Assembly (NCBI RefSeq): GCF_018555685.1
Contig: NZ_JAFLWW010000001.1
Location: 744,001 to 808,000 of the forward strand
DNA from: Aminobacter anthyllidis
GTDB lineage: Bacteria; Pseudomonadota; Alphaproteobacteria; Rhizobiales; Rhizobiaceae
Length of the DNA: 64,000 nucleotides
Direction of reading: 5' to 3'
Each line of letters opens with the position of its first letter. Positions within the stretch are counted from its first letter, which is position 1. The position numbers were made by a program, and so were the translations under genes. The notes beneath the pieces are model-generated. The model saw only the letters and a program-made list of their open reading frames with translations. It did no database searches and was not told where the DNA came from. This document shows positions 19,025-26,904 of this stretch, one piece after another.

Positions 19025-19756
19025 CTATTCGACAAAATCGGGCAGGCTCTGGAATGCGGCCTTCAACGCATCCGACCAGCCCTCGGAGACGCTGCGGTAA
19101 TAGGGGTCGTCGGCGCCGATCCGCCTTTTCAGGCCGATCTTTAGGCTGTCCTTCTCATAGAAGGCGAGATCGAGCGGCAGGCCGACCGACAAATTCGATT
19201 TCAGCGTCGAATCGAACGACACCATCAAAAGCTTGACCGTTTCGGCGAAGCTCATCTTGGGGTCATAGGCGCGCACGATGATCGGCTTGCCATATTTGGT
19301 CTCGCCGATCTGGAAGAATGGCGTGTCGTCGCTGCATTCGACGAAATTGCCTTCGGGATAGATCATGAACAGCCGGGGTTCGCTGCCCTTGACCTGACCG
19401 CCGAGGATGAACGACGCGTTGAACGCCGCATCCGCCGTCTGTCCGGCCGGGGCCGACTGGGAGATCACCTCCTTGACAGTGTCGCCGACAATTCGCGCGA
19501 TCTGGAACATCGAGGGTGCTTCGAGCAGCGTCGGCGCACGCTCGGCGGCAGCCTTGGTCCGCTCGTCGAGCAAGCTGACCACGGCTTGCGTGGTGGCGAG
19601 ATTGCCGGCCGACATCAAAACGACGACGCGCTCGCCTGGCTGCTCCCAGATACGCATCTTGCGAAAGGTCGAGATATTGTCGACCCCGGCATTGGTCCGT
19701 GTGTCCGACATGAACACCAGGCCACGGTCAATTTTCATCCCGACGCAATAAGTCAT
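19025..19756 (-). CDS. Anbu-type proteasome-related peptidase
   Basis: 243 residues. Thr2 follows the initiator Met (MTYCVGMK), so removal of Met exposes the N-terminal threonine nucleophile without a propeptide. The following RGLVFMSDTRTNAGVDNIST and RVVVLMSAGNLATTQAV match the Ntn-hydrolase fold of Anbu, a self-assembling relative of HslV and the 20S proteasome. No HslU or Mpa-like ATPase is present here. It is the fourth gene of an operon with permuted ATP-grasp, alpha-E and transglutaminase-like genes, the conserved Anbu neighbourhood known from many proteobacteria. The physiological substrate is unknown. Confidence 0.92.
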   Translation of the reverse strand: MTYCVGMKIDRGLVFMSDTRTNAGVDNISTFRKMRIWEQPGERVVVLMSAGNLATTQAVVSLLDERTKAAAERAPTLLEAPSMFQIARIVGDTVKEVISQSAPAGQTADAAFNASFILGGQVKGSEPRLFMIYPEGNFVECSDDTPFFQIGETKYGKPIIVRAYDPKMSFAETVKLLMVSFDSTLKSNLSVGLPLDLAFYEKDSLKIGLKRRIGADDPYYRSVSEGWSDALKAAFQSLPDFVE

Positions 19757-19789
19757 CGATTCCAGTCCGGCGAATGTTCTAATGCCGGA

Positions 19790-20584
19790 TTACTGCTCTA
19801 CCGTGATGTGGACTGCAAGCCGTTCCTGTGCCTGCCCGATCAGAATGCCGGCAATCGGCATCGCCTCGCGATAGTCGCGCCCGACGGCCACGCGCACGTA
19901 GCGTTCATCAGGCGACATGCCGTTGGCGGCGTCGAAGCCGACCCAGCCGAGATCGCTGACATAGGCCTCCGCCCAGGCATGGCTCGCCACCTGCTCGACC
20001 GTGTCGTTCATCATCAGGTAGCCGCTGACATAACGTGCCGGAAATCCCAGCAGGCGGGCCGAAGCGGCAAACGCATGCGAGTGGTCCTGGCAGACGCCGG
20101 TTCCTTTCACCAGCGCTTCCTCGGCGGTCGTGCGCGAGTCCGTGGTGCCGGTGACATAGGCGATCCGTTGCTGGATGAGCGCCATCAGCCCGTGCAGCCG
20201 GTCCAGATCGCGGCCGTTGCCCACGCTTGCCGCCAGTTCGCGGATCGCGGTGCCCGGTGCCGTCAGCGGTGTCTGGTGTTCGAACAGCCACAGCGGCGCA
20301 AAGCCGCGATGCGGCCCCGAAACGCCCGCCGTATCGTTGGTCTCGACCTCGCCTTCTGCCACCACGCTGATCGTATGCGGCTCTCCGTCGATGGACAGCA
20401 GCCGCGTGTCATTGCCGAACTGGTCGAGGAAGCGCACCTCCTCGCGCGCGCCCTCGATGTGCAGCGCCCAGGTCAGCATCGTCTGCGCCGGACCGCTCGC
20501 CGGCCACAGGCGCAGCCGCTGCAAACCGTAGCGGATCGGCTCGTCGTAACTGTATTCGGTGCGGTGGCTGACCTTGAGCCGCAT
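19790..20584 (-). CDS. Transglutaminase-like protein of the Anbu operon
   Basis: 264 residues. An N-terminal beta domain (Bact_transglu_N type, LKVSHRTEYSYDEPIRYGLQ) precedes the papain-like core. The catalytic triad can be placed: Cys165 in GTGVCQDHSH, His202 in ASHAWAEAYV and Asp218 in GWVGFDAANG. Such proteins may cleave or transfer isopeptide or amide bonds. There is no signal peptide. The gene begins 12 bp after the alpha-E gene, and Anbu follows 33 bp later, so all are co-transcribed. Confidence 0.93.
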   Translation of the reverse strand: MRLKVSHRTEYSYDEPIRYGLQRLRLWPASGPAQTMLTWALHIEGAREEVRFLDQFGNDTRLLSIDGEPHTISVVAEGEVETNDTAGVSGPHRGFAPLWLFEHQTPLTAPGTAIRELAASVGNGRDLDRLHGLMALIQQRIAYVTGTTDSRTTAEEALVKGTGVCQDHSHAFAASARLLGFPARYVSGYLMMNDTVEQVASHAWAEAYVSDLGWVGFDAANGMSPDERYVRVAVGRDYREAMPIAGILIGQAQERLAVHITVEQ

Positions 20585-20596
20585 CTTCCTATCCGA

Positions 20597-21538
20597 TCAA
20601 TAAAAACCGAAATCCTGGGCGACCTGATCGCCCAGCCGGTTATTGTCCTTGATGAAGTCGGCCAGGAACTCGTGCAGACCGGTCTCGAAGATGTCCTTGA
20701 TCTCGGTGCCGCGCAGCCGGGCATAGGTCCGCTCGGCGATCTCCTGTGCCGGATGCCTGGCGCCGTAATCCTCGCCGAGAAACTTCAGATGCTCGGCGAG
20801 GAAGCGGTAGCTGAACGACAGCGACCTCGGCATGCGCGCATTGAGGATCAGATATTCGGCGATGTTCGTCGGCTTGTATTCGGCTTCGTAGACCCAGCGG
20901 TAGGACCGGTGCGCCGCCACCGAACGCAGGATCGACTCCCACTGGTAGTTGTCGAGCGACGATCCCACCCACGAGATCGATGGCAGCAGCACGTAATATT
21001 TGACGTCGAGGATGCGCGCGGTGTTGTCGGCCCGCTCGACATAGGTGCCGAGCTGAGCGAAATCGAAGATCTCGTTGCGCAGCATGGTGCCGTAGAACGA
21101 GCCGCGGATCAGCGCCGTTTCCCGCTTGATGGCGTCGAGCACGCCGGGTAGCTCACGCTGATCGATCGGCGATGCCAGCACGCGTTTGAGCGACATCCAG
21201 GCTTCGTTGATGCTTTCCCAGGTCTCCCGGGTCAGCGCCGTGCGCACCATGCGCGCGTTGTTGCGCGCGGTCTCGATGGCCGCAACCGCGCTCGACGGGT
21301 TCGACATGTCGCGCAGCAGGAAGTCGGCGACGTTCTCCGCCGTGTGGTCGCTGTGCTTGGCGGCGAACGCGCTGGCGGCACCGGCCGACAACAGCACCGA
21401 GTTCCATTCCTCCGAGGCATCTTGGCTGCGGGTAAGCGCGATGCGCAGGCCGGCATCGATCAGCCTCGCCATGTTTTCTGTCCGCTCGATATAGCGGTTC
21501 ATCCAGTAGAGGCCGTTGGCTGTGCGTCCCAGAAGCAT
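20597..21538 (-). CDS. Alpha-E domain protein
   Basis: 313 residues, almost entirely helical. The start is characteristic: LGRTANGLYWMNRYIERTEN, with conserved Arg and Glu. The middle has NEIFDFAQLGTYVERADNTA. The name comes from conserved glutamates and arginines in an all-alpha fold. The biochemical role is unknown, but it nearly always accompanies the permuted ATP-grasp found next to it. It begins 17 bp after the ATP-grasp gene. Confidence 0.93.
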   Translation of the reverse strand: MLLGRTANGLYWMNRYIERTENMARLIDAGLRIALTRSQDASEEWNSVLLSAGAASAFAAKHSDHTAENVADFLLRDMSNPSSAVAAIETARNNARMVRTALTRETWESINEAWMSLKRVLASPIDQRELPGVLDAIKRETALIRGSFYGTMLRNEIFDFAQLGTYVERADNTARILDVKYYVLLPSISWVGSSLDNYQWESILRSVAAHRSYRWVYEAEYKPTNIAEYLILNARMPRSLSFSYRFLAEHLKFLGEDYGARHPAQEIAERTYARLRGTEIKDIFETGLHEFLADFIKDNNRLGDQVAQDFGFY

Positions 21539-21555
21539 GAAGTCTCAGCGTCCCC

Positions 21556-22968
21556 TCAGTCGTCCAAAACCCACGTGTCTTTTGTCCCGCCACCTTGAGA
21601 CGAGTTCACCACGAGCGAGCCCTCCTTGAGCGCAACGCGCGTCAGCCCGCCCGGCACGATGCGGATCCGGTCCGAAACCAGCACGAACGGCCTCAAATCG
21701 ACATGGCGCGGGGCCAGCCCCTTCTCGGTCAGGATCGGGCAGGTCGACAGCGACAGCGTCGGCTGGGCGATGTAGTTCGATGGCCTTGCGGCGAGCTTCT
21801 TGGAAAACTCCTCGCGCTCCTTCTTGGACGCGGCAGGCCCGACCAGCATGCCGTAGCCGCCCGAGCCATGCACTTCCTTGACCACCAGTTCGCCGAGATG
21901 CTCCTGGACGTATTTCAAACTGTCGGGTTCCGAGCAGCGCCAGGTCGGGATGTTGCCGAGGATCGGCTTGCGCCCGGTGTAGAACTCGATGATCTCGGGC
22001 ATGTAGGAATAGATCGCCTTGTCGTCGGCGATGCCGGTGCCCGGCGCATTGGCAATGGTGATGTTGCCGGCGCGGTAGACATCCATGATGCCGGGCACGC
22101 CAAGCGATGAATCCGGCCTGAAGGTCAGCGGATCGAGATAGGCATCGTCGACGCGTCGATACAGCACGTCGATACGCTTGTAGCCCTCGGTGGTGCGCAT
22201 CGCCACGTGGCCGTCGGCCACGCGCAGGTCTTGCCCCTCGACAAGCTGCACGCCCATCTGGTCGGCCAGGAACGCATGCTCGAAATAGGCAGAGTTGAAG
22301 CTGCCGGGCGTCAGCACCGCGATCGTCGGCGCACCACTCACTCCGTTCGGCCGGACCGCCGCCAGCGATTGCCGGAGCAATTGCGGGTAGTTCTCGACCG
22401 GATGCACCTTGATGCGCTGGAACAGCTCGGGGAAGAGCTGCAGCATCGTCTCGCGGTTCTCCAGCATGTAGGAGACACCCGAAGGCGTGCGCGCATTGTC
22501 CTCGAGCACATAGAACTCGTTTTCGGCGATACGCACGATGTCGACGCCGATGATGTGGGTGTAGACACCAGCGGGTGGACGCACGCCGATCATCTCGGGC
22601 AGGAAAGCTTCATTGGCCGCGATCAGCTCACGCGGCACGCGCCCTGCCCGCAGGATCTCCTGGCGATGATAGATGTCGTCGAGGAATGCGTTGAGCGCCT
22701 GGACGCGCTGCTCGATGCCTTGCGTCAGCCTGCGCCACTCATTGCCCGAAATGATGCGAGGGACGATGTCGAAGGGGATCAGCCGCTCCGAGGCTTCCTG
22801 TTCGCCATAGACGGCAAAGGTGATGCCGGTCTTGCGGAATACACGTTCCGCATCGCGCATCTTCTCGGTAAGTCGGGCGGGGTCCTGGTTTTTCAGCCAG
22901 CCGTCATAGGCTTCGTAGGGTCTTCTCAATCCGGCTTCGGCCGGGAGCATTTCGTCGAAAGCGACCAA
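21556..22968 (-). CDS. Circularly permuted type 2 ATP-grasp protein
   Basis: 470 residues. Family blocks include GVYTHIIGVDIVRIAENEFY, LEDNARTPSGVSYMLENRE, NAPGTGIADDKAIYSYMPEI and VVKEVHGSGGYGMLVGP. The ATP-grasp fold ligates a carboxylate to an amine through an acylphosphate, so peptide or amide bond formation is likely. Frame and spacing favour a TTG start at 22968, seven bases after GGGGAG; the next in-frame ATG at 22950 has no Shine-Dalgarno at a usable distance. It is the first gene of the four-gene operon. Confidence 0.92.
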   Translation of the reverse strand: MVAFDEMLPAEAGLRRPYEAYDGWLKNQDPARLTEKMRDAERVFRKTGITFAVYGEQEASERLIPFDIVPRIISGNEWRRLTQGIEQRVQALNAFLDDIYHRQEILRAGRVPRELIAANEAFLPEMIGVRPPAGVYTHIIGVDIVRIAENEFYVLEDNARTPSGVSYMLENRETMLQLFPELFQRIKVHPVENYPQLLRQSLAAVRPNGVSGAPTIAVLTPGSFNSAYFEHAFLADQMGVQLVEGQDLRVADGHVAMRTTEGYKRIDVLYRRVDDAYLDPLTFRPDSSLGVPGIMDVYRAGNITIANAPGTGIADDKAIYSYMPEIIEFYTGRKPILGNIPTWRCSEPDSLKYVQEHLGELVVKEVHGSGGYGMLVGPAASKKEREEFSKKLAARPSNYIAQPTLSLSTCPILTEKGLAPRHVDLRPFVLVSDRIRIVPGGLTRVALKEGSLVVNSSQGGGTKDTWVLDD

Positions 22969-23121
22969 TGGCGAACTCCCCTCATGGCCAGTGAAATGAC
23001 CTCGGGAGAGAAAATCAAGCGCAATCGCCGGTTTCAGCGGCAGCCGGCTTATTTATCGGGAATTTGCCCGTCTTTTCGGCAAGATGCAGGGGATTTGGGC
23101 GCACCCCTGCCCTTTCCGCGT

Positions 23122-23358
23122 TCAGAACGCGCGGAAAGTCACGGTCGTGAACGTGTCCTTGATGTTGCCGATGGCATGGACCTTTTCGTTGACGAAGTGC
23201 CCGACATCTTCCTCGTCGTCGACATAGAACTTCGCCAGCAGGTCGAAATTGCCGGCCGTCGAATAGATCTCCGAGGCGATCTCGGCGTCAGCCAGTGCGC
23301 TCGCCACCTCATAGGCCTTGCCGAGTTCGCATTTGATCTGCACGAAAAAGGTCTTCAT
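23122..23358 (-). CDS. Stand-alone Lrp/AsnC ligand-binding (RAM) domain protein
   Basis: 78 residues with the beta-alpha-beta-beta-alpha-beta pattern of the AsnC sensor domain: MKTFFVQIKCELGKAYEVAS, STAGNFDLLAKFYVDDEEDV, and TTVTFRAF at the end. There is no DNA-binding domain. Such stand-alone domains can bind amino acids and form dimers or rings. The ATG at 23358 was chosen because the frame upstream lacks family sequence. It lies upstream of the Anbu operon on the same strand, with a gap of about 150 bp. Confidence 0.85.
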   Translation of the reverse strand: MKTFFVQIKCELGKAYEVASALADAEIASEIYSTAGNFDLLAKFYVDDEEDVGHFVNEKVHAIGNIKDTFTTVTFRAF

Positions 23359-23569
23359 CGCACCGTCCGTTCCGGGCCTGCCACTGTTGCCGGTCTTGTC
23401 GCAGAACGGGCCGGCCCTTTCAAGCCAATGCTGGCGTCCCAGCCCCTCGGGCACGGGCCGGTTTCAGGCAAATCGTCCGCCAGCCTGAAACCGGAGGCAC
23501 AGCACCTGCGTATGTTACAATGTGATCGTGGCTGCGGCCAATGCCTGCCACCCGACGGGAGACGTCGAA

Positions 23570-23983
23570 ATGCGTCGTACGGCAATGATGCTGGCTTTGC
23601 TGCTGGTCGCCCTGCCCGCCTTTGCCGGCGAAGCTGAAATCAAGGCGGCCCAGAACAGCATTTCGGGCCAGCTTCAAGCGTTCCGTGCTGGCGACGATGC
23701 CGCTGCCTACGGCTACGCCGCGCCCAATGTGAAGCGCATCTTCCCCAACCTCGACACCTTCATGAACATGGTCACTGGCGCCTACAAGCCGGTGCACAAG
23801 CCGCAGAGCTTCTCCTTCGGCAAGTTTCAGGAGATGAGCCCGACCGCGATCGTCCAGCAGGTCATCATCGTCGGCGCCGACGGCAAGGATTACGAAGCCG
23901 TCTACACGCTCGAACTGCAGCCGGACGGCGTCTGGCGCATTACCGGCGTCAGCCTGCGGGCGGCGAATTCGCTGAGCACGTAA
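23570..23983 (+). CDS. DUF4864 family exported protein
   Basis: 137 residues. A signal peptide covers about residues 1-19 (MMLALLLVALPAFA, cleavage before GEAE). The mature part has the NTF2-like pattern of DUF4864: SISGQLQAFRAGDDAAAYGYAAP near the start, then IFPNLDTFMNMV, and VYTLELQPDGVWRITGVSL at the end. The function is unknown; the fold suggests small-ligand binding in the periplasm. The ATG at 23570 was preferred over an upstream in-frame start because it gives an uninterrupted signal peptide. Confidence 0.82.
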   Translation: MRRTAMMLALLLVALPAFAGEAEIKAAQNSISGQLQAFRAGDDAAAYGYAAPNVKRIFPNLDTFMNMVTGAYKPVHKPQSFSFGKFQEMSPTAIVQQVIIVGADGKDYEAVYTLELQPDGVWRITGVSLRAANSLST

Positions 23984-23998
23984 AGGCGAAGGCAACCT

Positions 23999-24724
23999 TC
24001 AAGATGCTGACGCTGCGCAAAGGGCCCCGCACAGGTCAGAAAGAGCGCCCGCGCCGTCCCCCCGAAAAGCCGAGCCATGCATCACCGCAAGCGTATTCGG
24101 TTGAAGCAACATCAGCCGCTTGAACATCGCGTCCGTCCTCGAAGTCCAAGGAATGCTGTGAGCGAATGGACTGCTGAACGTGGAAGCAATCATCTCCCGT
24201 GCCGGCCCGACGATATCTGTTTCAACGACGGCCGGCCCCTCGCCTTGGTGCAGAAACAGATCGGACGCAAAAAGCGTTCGCTCTGTCTCATCGAACAGCA
24301 GGCTTCCGTCCCATCCATGCGGCAGATGCGGGGTGGAGAGAAACTCGAACGTATGCGCGCCGGTGTTCAGGCGCTCGCCGTCCATCAGCGCCCGCGCTGG
24401 CCGATCTGCGAAATCGTCCAGCATGACGCTGGCTCCGACGGAGCTGGTGATAGCTGTCGCACTAGGCGCAATGGCCAGCCACTTGTTCAGGGCACCACAT
24501 TCATCCGGCTCGAAATGCGAGAAGCCTATCCACCGCAGCGTAGCTGGATCAAGCAATGTAGCGACAGCATCGCGCGTCGATGAAAACGCTCTTTGAAAAC
24601 CCGTGTGGTAAAGCAGTGGTTGTTGGTCGCGAACAACAAACTGGTTGAAAGTGAAACCGGCCTCAGGCGAATAACTCGATATTCTGAACGTATCCGCCGC
24701 GATTTCATCGATGACGATGTCCAT
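23999..24724 (-). CDS. Metallo-beta-lactamase fold protein, ODP/flavodiiron-like
   Basis: 241 residues. Instead of the HxHxDH of hydrolases it carries HFEPDECG, the ligand pattern of the diiron ODP group found at the N-terminus of flavodiiron proteins. Later candidate ligands are TPHLPHGWDG, LFASDLFLHQGEGP and the C-terminal VMHGSAF. No flavodoxin domain is fused. The ATG is preceded by GGAGGTGAAA, an excellent ribosome site, which rules out the earlier in-frame start. Reaction and partner are unknown. Confidence 0.85.
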   Translation of the reverse strand: MDIVIDEIAADTFRISSYSPEAGFTFNQFVVRDQQPLLYHTGFQRAFSSTRDAVATLLDPATLRWIGFSHFEPDECGALNKWLAIAPSATAITSSVGASVMLDDFADRPARALMDGERLNTGAHTFEFLSTPHLPHGWDGSLLFDETERTLFASDLFLHQGEGPAVVETDIVGPAREMIASTFSSPFAHSIPWTSRTDAMFKRLMLLQPNTLAVMHGSAFRGDGAGALSDLCGALCAASAS

Positions 24725-24847
24725 TTTCACCTCCTTTGAGGTCAAGACATGCACCGACTATACAGCAGCCCTCCTGACACCTTGCGTCAGCTTGGATAAG
24801 TCGCGAATATTGAGGTCAAGGCGAGGTGCTTGGTTTGAAACCGAAAC

Positions 24848-25606
24848 TCAGGCCGGCCTGCACGCCTCGAAGCTGATGGTCTCGTCGTCCTTTTGCGGCG
24901 CACGGCCGTATTGATAGTTGCCGGAGGCAACGACATCGGTGAAGCCGGCTTCTCTTAGCGACATGGCAAACTCGTTGACGCCCCACCAGCGCAGGCTGAA
25001 CAGTTCGAGCTCGCTGTCGACAAGCTTTGTATGGCGCCAATGTTCGTAGCGAAGCTGCGAAACCGTTGTTTGGGCGATGAAATCGGTTTCGACGCGGTTG
25101 TCGGTCAGCGTCAGCAGATCGCCGTCTTCAGTTGTCCAGCTGCGGATATTGCCGCTCGCGCCGAGGAACCCGCCGATCGGATCGAGGTCGATCATCAACC
25201 GCCCATCAGGCGCCAGATGATCGTAGAACCGCTTCAGCACGGCCTTGGCCTGATCGAGCCCCGTGAGCAGCTGGAACGAACCCAGCGGCACGACGATGGC
25301 CGCGAAGGTGGTGTCATAGCTGAAGCTCTCGAACGTCTGGCGGCTCAGCCGGCCTTCAAGCGAACGCACTGCACAGGCCTTGCGGCAGTAACCGAGCATT
25401 TCCTCGGAAGGGTCGAATCCCCTGATGTCGATGCCTGCCTCGAGCATCGGGACGAAGAAACGGCCATTGCCGACGGCAGGCTCCAGTACCGGCTCGACAC
25501 AGCCTGAAAGTCGCTCACGATAATATTCGATGTCGCCGAACGAGCGGCCGACCGGCTTGTCGATATTGTAGACCCAGGAGGCAAGCGTTCCGTATCTGTT
25601 GTTCAT
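24848..25606 (-). CDS. Class I SAM-dependent methyltransferase
   Basis: 252 residues. The Rossmann motif I is PVLEPAVGNGRFFVPMLEAG, with the acidic ribose contact at IRGFDPSEEML. Motif III-like FAAIVVPLGSFQLL and LAPDGRLMIDLDPIGG follow. The substrate cannot be read from sequence. The start at 25606 (MNNRYGTLASWVYN) follows GAGGCGGG, better than an upstream in-frame start. It is monocistronic; the next gene upstream on the same strand ends about 180 bp away. Confidence 0.88.
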   Translation of the reverse strand: MNNRYGTLASWVYNIDKPVGRSFGDIEYYRERLSGCVEPVLEPAVGNGRFFVPMLEAGIDIRGFDPSEEMLGYCRKACAVRSLEGRLSRQTFESFSYDTTFAAIVVPLGSFQLLTGLDQAKAVLKRFYDHLAPDGRLMIDLDPIGGFLGASGNIRSWTTEDGDLLTLTDNRVETDFIAQTTVSQLRYEHWRHTKLVDSELELFSLRWWGVNEFAMSLREAGFTDVVASGNYQYGRAPQKDDETISFEACRPA

Positions 25607-25785
25607 GCGCACCCGCCTCACCGACTTTCAGCAATTGCCACCGACCTTCGCGAGGTCTAACATGACCAGCGCCATAGGACGGAGTTGCTTGCCGCGTCCA
25701 GTCGCGAATTCTTCAGCCTGGGAGCTTTGCGCGGTGCCTGTTGCGCAGACACCACGGCTTGCGCCGAGGCGTCGGCCGCCGAATG

Positions 25786-26760
25786 TCAGGCGTCGGCGAA
25801 AAACCCGCTCAGCGCCTTGAGGTCGACATTGCCGCCACTGAGCACGATGCCGACGCGCTTTCCGGCACAGTCGACAACACCGTTGAGCGCGGCAGCAGCA
25901 CCCAGGCAGCCTGTCGGCTCGACGATCACCTTCATGCGTTCGGCAAGGAAGCGCATCGTCGACACCAGCTGCGCGTCGCTGACCGTGACGATGGCGTCGA
26001 CCTTGGCCTGCAGGATCGGAAAATTGTGGTCGCCGACATAGGTGGTCAATGCCCCGTCGGCGATCGACTTGGGCGGCGCGATGCGAACCACTTCGCCCTT
26101 CTCAAGCGACCGCTGCCCGTCATTGCCGGCCTCCGGCTCGACGCCGATGACGCGGCAGCCAGGCGACAGCGCCTTGGCGCTGAGCGCACAGCCGGCCAAA
26201 AGCCCGCCGCCGCCCAGCGGGACGATCAGGATGTCGAGCTGCCCGACCTCGTCGATCAGTTCCAGTGCCGCCGTGCCCTGCCCGGCGATGATGTCGGGGT
26301 GATCAAACGGCGGGATCAGGGACATGCCGCGTTCCTCCGAGATGCTTCGCGCGATCGCATCGCGGTCGTCCTTGTAGCGGTCGAAAAACACCACTTCGGC
26401 GCCATAGCCCCGCGTCGCTGCGATCTTGATCTCGGGTGCATCCTTCGGCATCACGATCACCGACGGCGCGCCGAGCAGCGTCGCCGCATAGGCAAGCGCC
26501 TGGGCATGGTTGCCCGACGAGAAGGCGACGACGCCCTTGCGCCTGGCTTCCGGTGAAAGCGCTGAAACGGCGTTGTAGGCGCCACGGAACTTGAATGCCC
26601 CTGCCCGCTGCAAATTCTCCGCCTTGAAGAAGAGTTCGCCGCCCGCCTTGGCATTGGCGGTGCGCGAGGTCAGCACGGGCGTGCGATGCGCCTCGCCTGA
26701 TATGCGCGAAGCCGCAACCTTGACGTCTTCGAATGTCGGAACGCGCAGCGATACAGTCAT
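25786..26760 (-). CDS. Threonine/serine dehydratase (fold type II PLP enzyme)
   Basis: 324 residues, the short catabolic form without an ACT regulatory domain. The PLP lysine lies in GAFKFRGAYNA, the phosphate-side SSGNHAQALAYAA follows, and the glycine loop is PLGGGGLLAGCAL. It should deaminate threonine to 2-oxobutyrate, or serine to pyruvate; serine racemase and hydroxyaspartate dehydratase share these motifs and cannot be excluded. The ATG at 26760 follows AGGAG at 6 bp spacing; the frame stays open further upstream but without family sequence. It diverges from dinB across 144 bp. Confidence 0.9.
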   Translation of the reverse strand: MTVSLRVPTFEDVKVAASRISGEAHRTPVLTSRTANAKAGGELFFKAENLQRAGAFKFRGAYNAVSALSPEARRKGVVAFSSGNHAQALAYAATLLGAPSVIVMPKDAPEIKIAATRGYGAEVVFFDRYKDDRDAIARSISEERGMSLIPPFDHPDIIAGQGTAALELIDEVGQLDILIVPLGGGGLLAGCALSAKALSPGCRVIGVEPEAGNDGQRSLEKGEVVRIAPPKSIADGALTTYVGDHNFPILQAKVDAIVTVSDAQLVSTMRFLAERMKVIVEPTGCLGAAAALNGVVDCAGKRVGIVLSGGNVDLKALSGFFADA

Positions 26761-26863
26761 GGGAATCTCCTTGGATCGCGGCACCATAGTCGACGCCCGC
26801 TGTTTCCATAAGCCCGCACCAACCATCACCGCTTGCGCCAGTGCTTGACTTTCCTGCCTCAAT

Positions 26864-26878
26864 GTTCCTTTTATGTTC
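26864..26878 (+). promoter_or_regulatory. LexA (SOS) box upstream of dinB
   Basis: A perfect GTTC-N7-GTTC direct repeat, the alphaproteobacterial LexA target, lies with its last base 26 bp before the dinB ATG. A further GTTC follows at 26881-26884. Confidence 0.85.
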
Positions 26879-26904
26879 CTGTTCATTTCCAGCAGAACGC
26901 CTCC

